Assembly: GCA_019843655.1 (NCBI GenBank) | Contig: JACDQD010000102.1 | Location: 257,501 to 321,500, forward strand | Length of the DNA: 64,000 nt | Direction of reading: 5' to 3' | DNA from: Lethocerus indicus | Lineage: Eukaryota > Arthropoda > Insecta > Hemiptera > Belostomatidae | Part shown: one piece after another, positions 51,381 to 62,827 of the stretch | Layout: each line of letters starts with the position of its first letter | Numbering within the stretch: position 1 is the stretch's first letter | Position numbers and translations under genes: made by a program | Notes under the pieces: generated by a model | The model's input: only the letters and a program-made list of their open reading frames with translations | Databases searched by the model: none | What the model was told of the DNA's origin: nothing

Positions 51381-54300
51381 ACACACAATAAAATTTTACA
51401 CCGTTACTTCGTCTTTATTATTCAACCAATTATGGCGGTTCTAGCGTCTAAACTTTAAAAACAAATAGAACACTGCAAACGTTGTATTAAGTCAACACTG
51501 GAAACTAAAACTGACTGTAGACAATACTGTAAAAACTAACAAACGCATTTAATAACGCGGATATTGCTCTTCGGTTATCTGATTATTGTTTGGAGTTACG
51601 TAAATATATTTATTCACATAATACTGCTCGAATAAATAAGCCCGGACGGGCTTGCGTGGGGATGTATTGTTTAAAATATGACACCGTACGTTGACCGAAA
51701 TATTTATACAGTGAATATTAGTGGCGTGTGTGATGAAATTTTCGAAAATGAGCCTTTAACGTTCAGATAATCGTGTATTAATTTAGTAGCTCGTACCCTT
51801 GTCCCTCGTTTTGTACAGGCGAGAACGTGGTCGCGATCCGCACAGTCCGGGGAGTATTTATACCGGGTCGGGAATATTAATATGTTTAAGGGCGCTACCC
51901 CCCACTGGGAGGGATGATACACGGCGGGGTTAAGTGTCACTCAAATGCAGAGTAAGGAGGGGCATTAAGACGCAAATTGGGGTGCCCTTTGTTGTCCAGC
52001 CGGCGGGGCAAGCCTTGTTTATCAAGTGTATATCACTTCTGCCGCTCCTTCGGCCGGACTCCCGATAGCGATTATTCAGGACGCGGCAGACCACAAATCT
52101 CCGAATGTGAAGCATCAGTTCCTTCCTGAACGTTTTGAGCGTTTCAATTCGAATTAACAAGTGGACGTTTCTAAAGCCAGCGTAAATCGCGAAATTGATA
52201 ATATTCCGAAACGCACTATCCTCATACATACTATTAACTGAATGAATTGCTTATTATTATCGGCAAAGGGTAAATAACAATAGGAATACGTTATTGCAAA
52301 TTTATAATTTTGTTGTGACTTAAACTGTACAGTTTTTAATATAGCATTAAAGTCGGTTATCCCGAATATCAACTTAACAAGAAAATGTAGACAAAATTAT
52401 TTTCTATAAAAATCTATTGCAAGTAATTTTAATCTATTAAGTCATATTTAAATCAGTACAATGAATGTGTTAAACAAATATTAATTTAGTTCTATCCTGC
52501 AGTCCGATTTTAACCATATTCTGTCGCATGAATGCGCAAGAAGGAGACGGCCGAAAGCCGTGTTTTTTCATTTAGTGTTTTCCCTTTCGCTGGTCCACTT
52601 TTCAGCCACCGTTTCTTCCCCGCGGACACTCTTCGGGGACGCGCGAACGGAAAAATTTACTTCTTTCGAATCGCGTCCAGTCCCCGCCGTGAAGGGGGGG
52701 CGGGAGATATACGAACGGAGATTAACGCGCAAATCACATATTCAGTTCTTATCTCAAATCTCCCCGTAGGGAGGGGGTTGGCTCTGTCGAGCGTTGTCAG
52801 AAACAATCATACGGTTGGACAGACGCCGAAAAAAGAGAGCGGATGACTCAGATCTGGATTCGAAAAATGTAATTCGGTGGTTGGGGGGCGATCGCGGATG
52901 ATGAGGGGGTGTTGTTCACCGACAAGATAATATATCCGCGTATAACAAGTTGACTGTAATTCCGCCCGCTCGTGGAAATGAACTTGACGCGCACCTGTTG
53001 TTGTCGTCGGGTGCGTCATGTGCCGACGGCTCCTGAACATTTCCCACCGAACTCAGAAACCATTCCCGTCTAATTTCATGCACTGCCCAATTGAGTCGAG
53101 ACGAATATTTGCAGTCGGGCTGCGCCGCTGCATTGGGCGAAAAATAAAGGGTGAGTCCGTTTCGATTTATCTCCCAATCGGCAGTGACAATCCACCACTA
53201 ATATAGTTACAGTGTTTCATGTGACCGTACTTAATTGCTTATATTCTGGTTAAATAGCAAAATAATGAAATGAGAATGTAAAAAATTAGTCATTACAACT
53301 GATACAATTTCTGAAGTATTTTCATTGTTTATCGAATTATAACCGTGTTGAAATAAGCAATTATAACTTAGTTGATTGAAGGTGGCCACTAGCTAATAAA
53401 TACAGGTGTACACGAAAGGATCGCATTGCAGAGGACCCGATTCGATGGAGTACAACACCCGTCCAATCTCATACCCTCGGTAAGTAATGATATTTCCCTG
53501 GCCGATTTTTTCTCTCGCCCATCGCTCGAGGGTTATCGCAGCGCTTCATTAGGAGGGAAACAGCGGATATTGGTTTCGATTTTATATTCCGAATGGACAC
53601 GAAGAGGCGTCTCGATGACGGGCTGGCGGCCACCTTCAACTTGCAGTAACTGACATGGTGGAAAAACAATATTAGCGGTACCAATTAGTGATTGGATTCC
53701 TAAAGAAAGATGAAAGGCCCCGATAGAGATGGGACTGAATGGAATTCAGTCCCCGGGCGGTCACGAGAGCAATCGAGAAATACGTGCAAAAGAAACAGCT
53801 AAAATAACTAACTGCCTTTCAGATAAAGTGTGCACCAACACTTTACCAAAGCGACTAAGTGCAGTGGTCCGACACAATAACAGCATCTACAGTCTAATTA
53901 TATTTATTAGTACCAGAACTGTAATTAACTGTAATCTTATCGTGGAATGAATAAATCCTGCAGTAGTTGATCAATGATTTACTTATTATAATTTCTCAGC
54001 TAAAATAATATACAATGGCTTATATTAATAGGTGCTTCAATTACCATTTATTTATCACTGTAACGATTTGAAATTGTACTTCGCGGTGAATTACACACGA
54101 TTACATTACCCTCCTGCTACTATAGAATTACTTTCCAGCGCACTGACCCAATATGATTTAAACTAGGTACGGAATAGGAAATATTTTAATGTTGTAACGC
54201 AAGCCAGAATTTATCAAACTTAACGCAGATTAACTACTGTTCTTGGAATTCTTCTGCTCTAATGGCTAAGAGTAATTTCGTCTGAATTACACGGACCAGA

Positions 54301-55801
54301 GCGCCCCAAGTAAACTATTGTAATAAGTTTACGCATATAGTTCACGTACTGAGAGAACTGCGTGTGGAATGCGTTCAACTGAAGTCCTTCAACCGACCAT
54401 TGGGGAGATGAGCGAAAGAAAGTTGGAGTGGTGCTAAAAACGAATAAGTGTTTCGCATTTTCAATCGGCCTCGGTCGAGTCACCGGTTAGGAATTCATGA
54501 AAAAAACCTCGCCACCGCCGGGGAGGGCTTTTAAGGGGTCGAGAACCCGTGTAACCGATACTGTGTAATTCGACGCGGTAGCGATTTCCCATAAATTAAA
54601 GTGTCGAGGGGGTGAAGCGACTGGGTTACGCTCCCTTGCTCACCGGTAATTAATAATTAAAAAAAAATCCTATATAAAACACACCCTCCGACGGGTGTAT
54701 CTTACGCTCCGGGGGAGGGCTAATATATTTGAAACGTGACTTCAACAACCCCCTTCCCAGTCCAAATGCTTTGGGGCTGTCGGAATTATTAGAACTAGTT
54801 TTAGATTTTTGTTTTGATCTAAATTCATGTTTTACTCAAGGTTTTACACACGACATAACTATTGACAACCGCAATTATAATTATTTACTGCAATTAATTT
54901 TACAGGTTTATAAAGGACTAGGAGGCCTGTTAAGCGATTATATAATCATACGAGGTAATGGAGTTTATAGCTAAAAAACAATGAATTCTGCGACATCGGC
55001 CCCTATACTCGACACGTGTTGCAATTTTACCATTACATTGATTAAGAGACTCGACTAAATGTTTTACGAAGAAATATTTAAATTCGACCCAGGTCGTAGT
55101 AAATCGGTAGGAGGTATCAATAATAAATAAAGTTCCGATCGTATAACTTTCTCGCTTATAACTTATATTTGCATACAAAGACGGTGAGAGGGCGGGCCCC
55201 TTTCATAACCTCCTCGATTGAACTATATTCTAAAAGAGCCTTGTACTGTTATGAACGGAAATCAACTCGGTAAGTAAGTTTTGGCCTTTCAATAACGCCA
55301 TCCCTTTCATAAGCCGTGGCCAGCGGTTAAGCGGGCCGGTTTTATTTATTAATAAAACTCCCCGGCGGGGGGGGGGAGGGGGTACGGCTTATTGGCCGAT
55401 TTTATCGAACGATAAACGCCCCCGAGGTGGACAATACCGCGGCCTCGGAGCGCTCTGGCGGCGGGCTCCGCGCTAATAATCGGCCGGCGTATAAAGTCGC
55501 GGGGGGAGGGTAGATTTTACGAGTGCTGAGACGCCTATAAAAAGCGCCCCCTCGTGCGGCGAACACGCCAGATGGCCGTTGGGGGCCTGGGCCCGTATGA
55601 CCGATCAAAGATTTCCGGTCAACAGCCGAACGGTTAGCCGCCGAATTGTGGCCGGACGACCGGAATAATACAGTTATTATTTTCATCCCCTTTTTCTGGC
55701 GAGACGGTACATGGGCCATGACGAAAGCATAAAAAGAAGGCTGTATTTTCTAAAATTGCTCGGTAATCTAATGATTTTGCGTATAGGAAGTAGAAAAATA
55801 T
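51377..55801. other. Gene-free mosaic DNA
   Basis: AT-rich with GC islands at about 51640-51910, 52550-53040, 54510-54720 and 55190-55680. Donor-like GTAAGTAA strings at 53480 and 55270 have only short frames before them and no good acceptor. TATA-like strings lie at 54671 and 55536. Neither has supporting promoter context, so neither is called. Confidence 0.5.
55339..55358. other. Perfect 8 bp AT hairpin beside a G tract
   Basis: GTTTTATT, loop TATT, AATAAAAC, then CCCC and a G10 A G5 run at 55367-55382. The junction of AT hairpin and G tract is unusual, but no function is evident. Confidence 0.5.
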
Positions 55802-55813
55802 AAAATGTTTGCC

Positions 55814-55912
55814 GTAGGTTTCGTGTGTTTCTGTCTCCTCTCGCCGGTGTGGTCTTTTGCTAGACCGGTTTCGGCTGCTCGCCGTCTTCAGTAGCGGTGT
55901 TAGTCACTTTGG
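55814..55912 (-). repeat. Left inverted arm of element copy 2
   Basis: Pairs with 55987-56085. Read on the minus strand, GCTA before CTGAAGA and TAGC after GGTC are perfectly complementary and would form helix I. GGC-GAGCA-GCC would form helix II. This arm keeps the hammerhead-like layout better than the right arm. Confidence 0.65.
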
Positions 55913-55986
55913 CGCTCTGGATGTTTTTTGGGTACTCTCACAGTTCAAGTGACAGTGACAGTGCAGTGAGGATGCCTAAAAACAAT

Positions 55987-56085
55987 CCAAAGTGACTAAT
56001 GCCGCTACTGAAGATGGTGAGCAGCCGAAACCGGTCTACTAAAAGACCAAACCAGCGAGAGGAGACAGAAACACATGAAATCTAC
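55987..56085 (+). repeat. Right inverted arm of element copy 2
   Basis: Inverted partner of 55814-55912. Helix I is weaker (GCTA with TACT) and helix II has a G-T wobble (GGT with GCC), so the plus-strand copy is less likely to be an active ribozyme than the left arm. Confidence 0.65.
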
Positions 56086-56135
56086 GGTATTCAAACCCCA
56101 CGCAGATCACAAAACAGGTATTCTAAAAAAAATGT

Positions 56136-57030
56136 GTATTTTATGTTGTCTCAAAATGTCCTAAACATCGTCAAAAGGTGTCCAGAAGTTTAATACAATT
56201 GGCGTGTGAGTGAAAATTCAAAAATTCGAAATTATGCCCGGGTCGTCATCGACATTGGTCTAGAGAAGTGATATATCTCTTTCTTTGTATTAAGGACAGT
56301 TGAAACATCTAAAAGCAAATACATTGCCGTCGTGAAAAGTCAACACATCTCCCGGTAACGCGGACTACCTGCTATGCTAGTATTATTTCGCGTTCGGTAC
56401 ATAAAACTGATTTTCGAAGAATTAGCTAATTAAGTTTAACTCCCTATCGAATCTGGTCTATATTTTCACAGCGAGAATTCAATCATCGACGAATCCGAAT
56501 AAACAATCCAATTGAGCTGTTATTTGTTTTCTCAAAACTCGGAGCGAAAAATCTACAAAGTGCGCCAATCAGTACCGATTTAATTTTTGTTGAATTTTAT
56601 CCGAGAATAAATATACGTTTTATTCCGCGCACCTTCTGGTAATATTTTAATTGTTGCCCCAGGTTATTGACCCGGGGTTATTGGCCTGTTTTGGTGCAGG
56701 GTAATCAAGGTCTGTCTGTAGGAGAGTTAACGTAGATCCGTAATATTCAGGTATAATATTATAAATGTGTTAAATTTGTAATCCTACACATATTGGCCGC
56801 CAATGTGGAATTATATCACGACTATTAATTAAACTATCAACTTAATTAATTATTAAACTGTCAACTGTGGCAGTCGAAAAAAGTCTAGTTTGGGACGAAA
56901 CTAGCAGGAGGAGAATGAAATTCAGACGATTGATGATAATCCCAATGTGGTTTCGCCGGCGTCCCGAAAACACCATAAAATCATATGTTTTTACTGGCAG
57001 GATCAGTGTGGCCAATCCTTATTATATACC
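56136..57030. other. AT-rich DNA between element copies
   Basis: Short open frames only, with a TAATTA-rich tandem repeat at 56824-56868. No gene seen. Confidence 0.55.
56824..56868 (+). repeat. Imperfect 21-24 bp tandem repeat with TTAATTA sites
   Basis: ATTAATTAAACTATCAACTTA (56824-56844) is followed by ATTAATTATTAAACTGTCAACTGT split as ATTAATTAT-TAAACTGTCAAC (56845-56868). Each unit has a TTAATTA core, giving two homeodomain-type sites about two helical turns apart. Confidence 0.55.
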
Positions 57031-57130
57031 AGCGGCAGCTTCTCGCCATCTTCAGTAGCGTTTATGTCAGTTAATTAGTCGGCTAGAAGTTGTGATTAAA
57101 CCAAATCGGCGATTGGAGACAGATCGCAAG
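57031..57130 (-). mobile_element. Eroded copy 3 of the inverted-repeat element
   Basis: 57031-57070, read on the minus strand, holds ACGCTACTGAAGATGGCGAG, nearly matching the arms of copy 2, but the GAAA/GTC part has decayed. About 25 bases on, 57099-57124 (CCAAATCGGCGATTGGAGACAGA on the plus strand) resembles the terminal repeat. The order and orientation match copy 2 with the centre deleted. The 42 bp tail is absent. Confidence 0.45.
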
Positions 57131-57418
57131 AATTAATGTTACCGTTAACCGTTATTGAGTTATGAATAACATTTTGAATGGGAAGAATAAAACAGGTGGG
57201 ACGTCGGTAAATTCGCTTCCATTCCCCAACCGACCAGTAGGGCTCCAACCCCCCTAGGTCAATTGTATTCGGAGCGTTATTTGTCAATACTGCAATACAC
57301 AGGAATGTATTGTATAACCCGCGGCCAACCAATAACCATCGTCCCCGCCGCCCACGCTTTCGCCAATAAACCGGGGCTACCGAAATATTAAAAGCCCTCG
57401 ACGGCATTGTCAGGCATA
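57131..57418. other. Unassigned DNA
   Basis: Moderate GC, no gene recognised. It leads into a (GA)n array. Confidence 0.5.
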
Positions 57419-57433
57419 GGAGAGAGGGAGAGA

Positions 57434-57494
<61 letters not shown>
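57419..57494 (+). repeat. (GA)n microsatellite, 76 bp
   Basis: GA array with two GGG interruptions near its start, about 290 bp past element copy 3, followed by more G-rich purine sequence to 57540. Confidence 0.95.
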
Positions 57495-57497
<3 letters not shown>

Positions 57498-58787
57498 TGG
57501 TGGGGTGACGGCGAGAGAGGGAAAGGGAGGGGGAGAAAAAACGCGCAATTTTCGTGAAGGTTTTTTCGATCGACAATCCTAAAAACATATTATTTTGGGA
57601 CTGGCCCGCCTCTGGTGGTGGTTGTGGGGTTTACGTGAACAAAGCCTGCCGTTCCCTCCCGCCCTCCCTCCATCCAACCCCCTTCACTATCCCACCAATT
57701 GAATCCGACCCGAGCACGGGCTACGGGCACCGATATATCGGGGAGAAGTATTCTGTGCCTCGGTGTGCCGAATGAAAAGGCAACCCGCTTACTGGGCTTG
57801 CGATCCGGGCCTCATTCAACCCCAACAACCTTCGCTCGCCGGCCGTCTCCTCCCGGCCGGCCCACTTTTCCCGAAAGTCATAACGGTGAAATTTGTCGAG
57901 GCGTTATAATTCATTTATTTTAAACCACTTAAGCTTCGTAAGGGACAAGCCTGTCAATATTGTTAGATTCATTATATTATCGACAAACTAACCTACCGGT
58001 AGACACAAATGTGTACCACCTTTTTTGGTTGTGTGAAATTATCATTGAAGACAACTTTTGGACAGCTAAAACATCGTAAAATACGTACACCCGCAGCCAC
58101 ATATAAATCCGGACATTGATATTAACGCGGCCCCCATTTAAGTGCTGTTCCCGTATAATTTATGCGGTGCCGACGGCGTACTAATGAAATGCATAAAAAC
58201 CGGCATTGGGGCGGCAGGCCGCAGGCGTAGCCGGCCTCTCCCCCGCACCTTAATAGGAATATTGATGGGGGCATTAAACAACAAATAATTCCTTCAATAA
58301 ACCTCCCTCCCTCTCTCCCCCGCCGAATAATGGTGGGCCCGCAATATCACTCCCATTCCCCTTTTACCCCGCGCAATGAAATTACCTGTGAAAATGGCCC
58401 CGGATTGATTTATAACAGCTTCAGAGGGAGGACGGGCCGGGGCGGTGAGCGGGGGCGTTTTCTGGGCTCATGCGCGTTCTACAGAGACGAGTCTTATTTT
58501 GAATATGCAGGAGAGGGCGGCGACGCGTTTTGGGACAGGGGCGGGTGGGAACAGGGGGACCTGTTGAGCCCCCACGAAATAATTTATATGGAAATTGGAA
58601 ACGTTCGGGAAATTCGGTTTACCCGTCGGAGGCGGAAGGGCCGGAATCCCTGATGGGGATGTCTACCCTGGACCGCCTTCCCGAACCGAGTCACAGTCAG
58701 AAAACAGTACAGAAATTAATAACGCAGTAATGAAAAGTTTATAATAAAGCTTCACTACAATTTTAGGCATCTTCTTCTACCTACTCG

Positions 58788-58841
<54 letters not shown>

Positions 58842-60733
58842 TACGTAATTTAGACCATAATTCAAATAGTATGTTATGTGATCAACCCTCAAACGTTATT
58901 GAAATGTTTGTACAGTGAAATAAACACAAAAGATGAGTCAAATTCATGCCCTGAGTTTTTTCCTATTACCAAGGCGATACTTTCATGGTATAAATGCCTG
59001 TATATCAGCGATATTTGCAGAAGTCGAAATGAAACTGAGTTTTACACATAAAAAAAGAAATGCTTCAAGATATCAGGGGTAACAATTACGGACGGGTAGT
59101 GCGAACCAGTTAACCATTTAACAACTACGGTAGTTTTTCTCTTTCAGGCGCAGTAATTAATGTTCGGAGTGCTTACCTACAGAACTGAATCTTATTAGGG
59201 TCGCATTTCGCGCTGGGTGTTTGTTACCGGTCGGGGCGGGGGACGGCGCGTAATTGCATTATCGTTCCTCCGGTTAGAGACGGCGTTATAACAAAAAAAA
59301 AATTATAATTCCGGGCATTAATATTAATGTCGCATGTTCTCGGATAATTGAGAGACCGAAGGGCGGGGGGCTGGTACGCAACCACCCCCTGGCCGGTGAA
59401 CCCCTCGCTCAACTCCGTCTCCAGATGCGTCATGATGCTATCTCATCCAAACCACCTGTTCGCAGTTTGTTGAGGCTTTATCTGATGCGGGCCCGGCCGA
59501 TTGATTCCAACGCACCCACTATTCCGCCGGGGCCTACATTCCGCTGATTCATATTAAATTATATATTCATTCGAAGATGACCGTTTCGTGGGATCTAGAC
59601 AATTGTCCACTTCTACGCGTCGCTAGTGCCATTTCGTGGGTAGATTAGAGAGTCACCTGGAAATATATGTTGTTACCTGCCCTATGGATGTAAAAATGAA
59701 GCTTCATTAATTGCTAGCTGTTCTGGAAAGACAAATTTAGTAATTAGGACCTCAATTCTGACGATGGAAAGGAAATTATCGGCCAACTATCCTAGCTTAT
59801 TTTATGAATGGAATTTATTTTCGACGAGATCAAATCCTTCTGTCATCTTCGTTTGGTTTCTCGGTTTCGTTTGGATCCATTGAATTTCGCGCAACGGTTG
59901 TTTGCCTCGTGGGAATCCCGCCCATCTCCAAAATCGAAAACAACTCTCAGTCATCAAAATTGGGGCAAATAATGTACGCCCCACCCCGTCTGGAATTCGT
60001 TTTTCTTAATTAAATTCCTATTTGCGATTCTACTTTCCCGCGAGTCTACACGGTTCAAAACAAACATAAAACCGGCGAATTTACCGAGGCGAAGACCGCC
60101 GCCGGTCTTGGTAATATTAACCTGAGTCTGACTTGCATTAAAACGAGAGCCTTCGCAACAGCCCCACCCCAGGGTAATGGAGGTTTCTCGGAAACCTCTT
60201 TAGAGATACTCACCCCCTCCCATCGCAGCCACCGAGCCTCTCTTTCCCCCACTAACGTTCCGTCCCTATCTTGCCCTCTCACTCCGCCCGGCCAAATCTA
60301 CTGGGCCTCGCGGTATACTTTTGGTTTTTTACCGCTTTAAAACTCCCGTGCCTTCCTCTTTGTGTCGGCTAAAGTTGAAAGAAATAATTTATAAGACACT
60401 CCCGCTTTTTGTGCCCCCGCGCCGTCCGCCAAATGGGAGGGGGTGTTCCCTTTCGTTTCTCGGGCTCGGCCGCGTATTAACCCCAGCAGTCGGATTCGCC
60501 CGCATGTAAGTATTCCTGTGCCATTGATCGCAATGAGAGGGCAGGATTAAGAACGTTCGAATATACTAGGACCTGCAAGAATTCATATTTCATAAAATAA
60601 CACGGATTATTGCTTTCTGAGGAAAATAATCTCTTAAGAAAAATATAGTGAATATTGAAAACAGACTGGAAGCGATGTATCATGAATGATATGCGCTGAA
60701 AATTACAGGAACACTTCTTCCTTCTTTTTTCAG
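57495..60733. other. Gene-free mosaic DNA
   Basis: GC-rich at about 57600-57880, 58120-58690, 59220-59560 and 60060-60500, AT-rich between. Frames at 58330-58653 and 59802-60013 have no known domain. Apart from the (TA)n array I see nothing specific. Confidence 0.5.
58792..58840. repeat. (TA)n microsatellite, 49 bp
   Basis: Pure AT/TA array in AT-rich DNA. Confidence 0.97.
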
Positions 60734-60820
60734 GAACAGATATTTAGGATTGACTTTACCTGGCCAAGTTACGTAATTTACTATATTTATTGCCTTCCTA
60801 GCCTGAGATATTGGAGAAAG
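60734..60820 (+). CDS. Possible 87 nt internal coding exon, unrecognised
   Basis: This is the best exon-shaped segment in the window. A long pyrimidine tract (60712-60730) and TTTTTTCAG end at 60733. An open 29-codon phase-0 frame follows, then AAG|GTGAAT at 60820/60821, a fair donor. The translation runs EQIFRIDFTWPSYVIYYIYC then LPSLRYWRK: hydrophobic and aromatic, compatible with part of a membrane segment, but I recognise no family. Both boundaries being phase 0 is neat but can be chance. A 29-codon frame is short, and no neighbouring exon was found. It would be on the same strand as the recursive-splice candidate. Confidence 0.15.
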
Positions 60821-62797
60821 GTGAATCACCCAGGGCCCCTGGTCTTCATAAACCTATCAGCGGAGGTGTAGGGTAAGGTGTGTGCTAGGTATTTAATCCG
60901 ATTGCCGAACCTTGTACGGGGATGAAAAGGTACAGGAGAAGCGTCGGGGTCATGGTGAAGGAGAGTCGACGTGGGGGGAGAGGAGGGTATTCCATTGTGA
61001 AGCCGCTCAGACTGAACGAAAGGAAGTAGTGGGGGAGGGGGGAAGGAGGAGAAAGAACTATTCAGAATATGCTCTGTATCTCAATACGCTGACTGGTGGG
61101 GTGGGCTTCTGCCAGGAGTCCAAAGCAAGGGGTGGGTCTCGACCCCCACCGTATCGGCAGCGCTTTATGATCGACCGGCCGGACGTTCGGGTATATCTAT
61201 AAAGGAGAAGGGGCTGTGGTGGAGGAGGGGAGTGGCGGGTATGTGGGCTCTGCTAGGGCGACTTATTGGAAGCCGACAGAGGAAGAAGGGAAAAGTGCGA
61301 AAGGGCAGCAGGGATGAAGGGGACGGAGATATAGAAACACTTCATATCCCCTGTGTATTGGTGTCCGAAAATCCATCAGATGAAATTCGCCAGTCGAATG
61401 TCTCCCGGAGGTGGCATCCAGTTCTGGGGTGAACTGACTCCTGTTCATATTAAATATTATATTTATTATTTCCAATTCCGCTGCATAGTCTACGTGAGTG
61501 CAATATGGGAGACGCGGTTTGGTTAAAATTTTAATTTCCAACATTCTTCAAGGGCTTTATAGTGGAGGCCGCAGGTGATTATTTTATACCTTTAGCCCAA
61601 GCTTCTGTGGATGGATAGCGCACTAGTGATTACCAGTGTAAAAAAAATAAATCCAAACCTGGGGAACTGAAATTTTATGGGAAGATACTGAAACGATAGC
61701 AAATTTTTCGCCTCCACTGCCGGAATGGCCACGTATACGATCCAAAAATGCCTTCAATTACCCACCGTTAATCATTCCAGATACCCCGCGTTCCACGGCA
61801 GTTCGGTCCACCGCGTCTGAAGCAGAAAAGAAATAAAAGAAAAGGCAAACGGAAAATAAAAATAAGAAATAGAAAAGAGAATAAATGAAAAGCCGGCGGC
61901 AATTTCAGGAGCCGTGTGGCCCGTGTCGCGGGGCCCACTCGAAGCTTTCATTTGGCCAAGGTTATGAAACCCCGGGCCGCCGTCGAGTGTCATCCCCCGC
62001 CCCTCTCCACCCGAACAATATCGGTACGCGGCCTTACCCGCGGCTCCCTTGTGTACCGGCAACGGAAGATTTCGCTTTTTTCACCGCTTTCCCGGAAAAC
62101 CTGTTTTCGCGCCGAAAACAAATATCGCGGTTCTCGACCGAAAAAATTTGTCCCGCACCCAGGACCACTTCACTTTTTGCGTCCCCGCGATATTTTCCCA
62201 CGGTAGAACTCATTTGATACGCGCGCGTTTAGGAGCGGCTTAATTTATTGCCGAATCGGCGATTCGGTTATATAGTACAGCCAATTACAAATTTCTTAAC
62301 GCTATACTCCCTCTATTTCTCAAATAATAACAAAAGACTGGTAATAGTATTCTATTAAATCCAGGTTAATTTATTACTTCCCGACTCTCTATATGCATTT
62401 CAACCGCTAACGGTGAGCGCGTAATATCATGTGTTACGTTTATTTTGTACATTATTTGTCAGACAATATTGAACTCTTTAATAAAGACATCTTGTTGGAA
62501 AGAGGAGCAGCGGAAGATACGAAAAACGGAAAAGGCCTAGAACGGAAGAGGAGGCCGAGAAATATTCATAGGTAGAAGCGGAATCATTTATTAAGGCCGG
62601 TGCGGGCGGAGGAGGCGGGCCGGAATCCGCCTCGTATTAGCCCGGTTAAAAGCCGCAAGCTTTCCCCTGGGCTGGGGAAGGAGATGGGGCGGGGCCCACC
62701 TTTAGCAGTGGAGACCGCACCCTGTAAATGATGTTCTCTCGTGGGCGATGTGAACCGGCCCCCCATCCCCCAGCCAAATGACGCCGGGAATTAAGTT
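60821..62797. other. Gene-free mosaic DNA
   Basis: Purine-rich at 60930-61060 and 61203-61330; GC-rich at about 61890-62260 and 62580-62790. Overlapping frames at 61885-62243 on the plus strand are low-stop GC-rich DNA. No gene recognised. Confidence 0.5.
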
Positions 62798-62827
62798 GCC
62801 GCTGCCGCCGCCGCCGCCGCCGCCGCC
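62798..62827 (+). repeat. (GCC)n trinucleotide microsatellite
   Basis: About ten GCC units with one CTG-type interruption near the start, in a GC-rich block. It is not inside a convincing reading frame. Confidence 0.9.

Larger units (their letters stand above)
55802..56135. mobile_element. Inverted-repeat element, copy 2 (intact), hammerhead-like core in both arms
   Basis: Body 55809-56128, 320 bp. The left arm 55814-55912 and right arm 55987-56085 are inverted copies, each 99 bp and about 90% alike. The spacer contains (GTGACA) units and AGTGAGGATGCC, shared with copy 1. The 42 bp right tail (56086-56127) matches copy 1. AAAATGT at 55802-55808 and 56129-56135 may be a target duplication, but it is low in complexity. 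In each arm a string resembles the hammerhead ribozyme core: right arm plus strand CTGAAGA 56008-56014, GAAA 56027-56030, palindromic ACCGGT 56030-56035, GTC; left arm on the minus strand with TTTC at 55869-55872 and TCTTCAG at 55885-55891. Penelope-like elements and retrozymes are known to carry type I hammerheads with very short helix III. Helix II lacks the usual G-C pair next to the core, so activity is uncertain. The RPNQR-type frame across the right arm is judged chance. A foldback MITE is the main alternative. Confidence 0.6.

Noticed and set aside
55251..55278. ATG plus six codons before GTAAGTAAG at 55270
   Set aside because: A start exon this short cannot be supported without promoter or transcript evidence.
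54671..55544. TATA-like strings at 54671 and 55536
   Set aside because: No initiator, downstream element or gene was found. TATAAAA strings are expected by chance in this composition.
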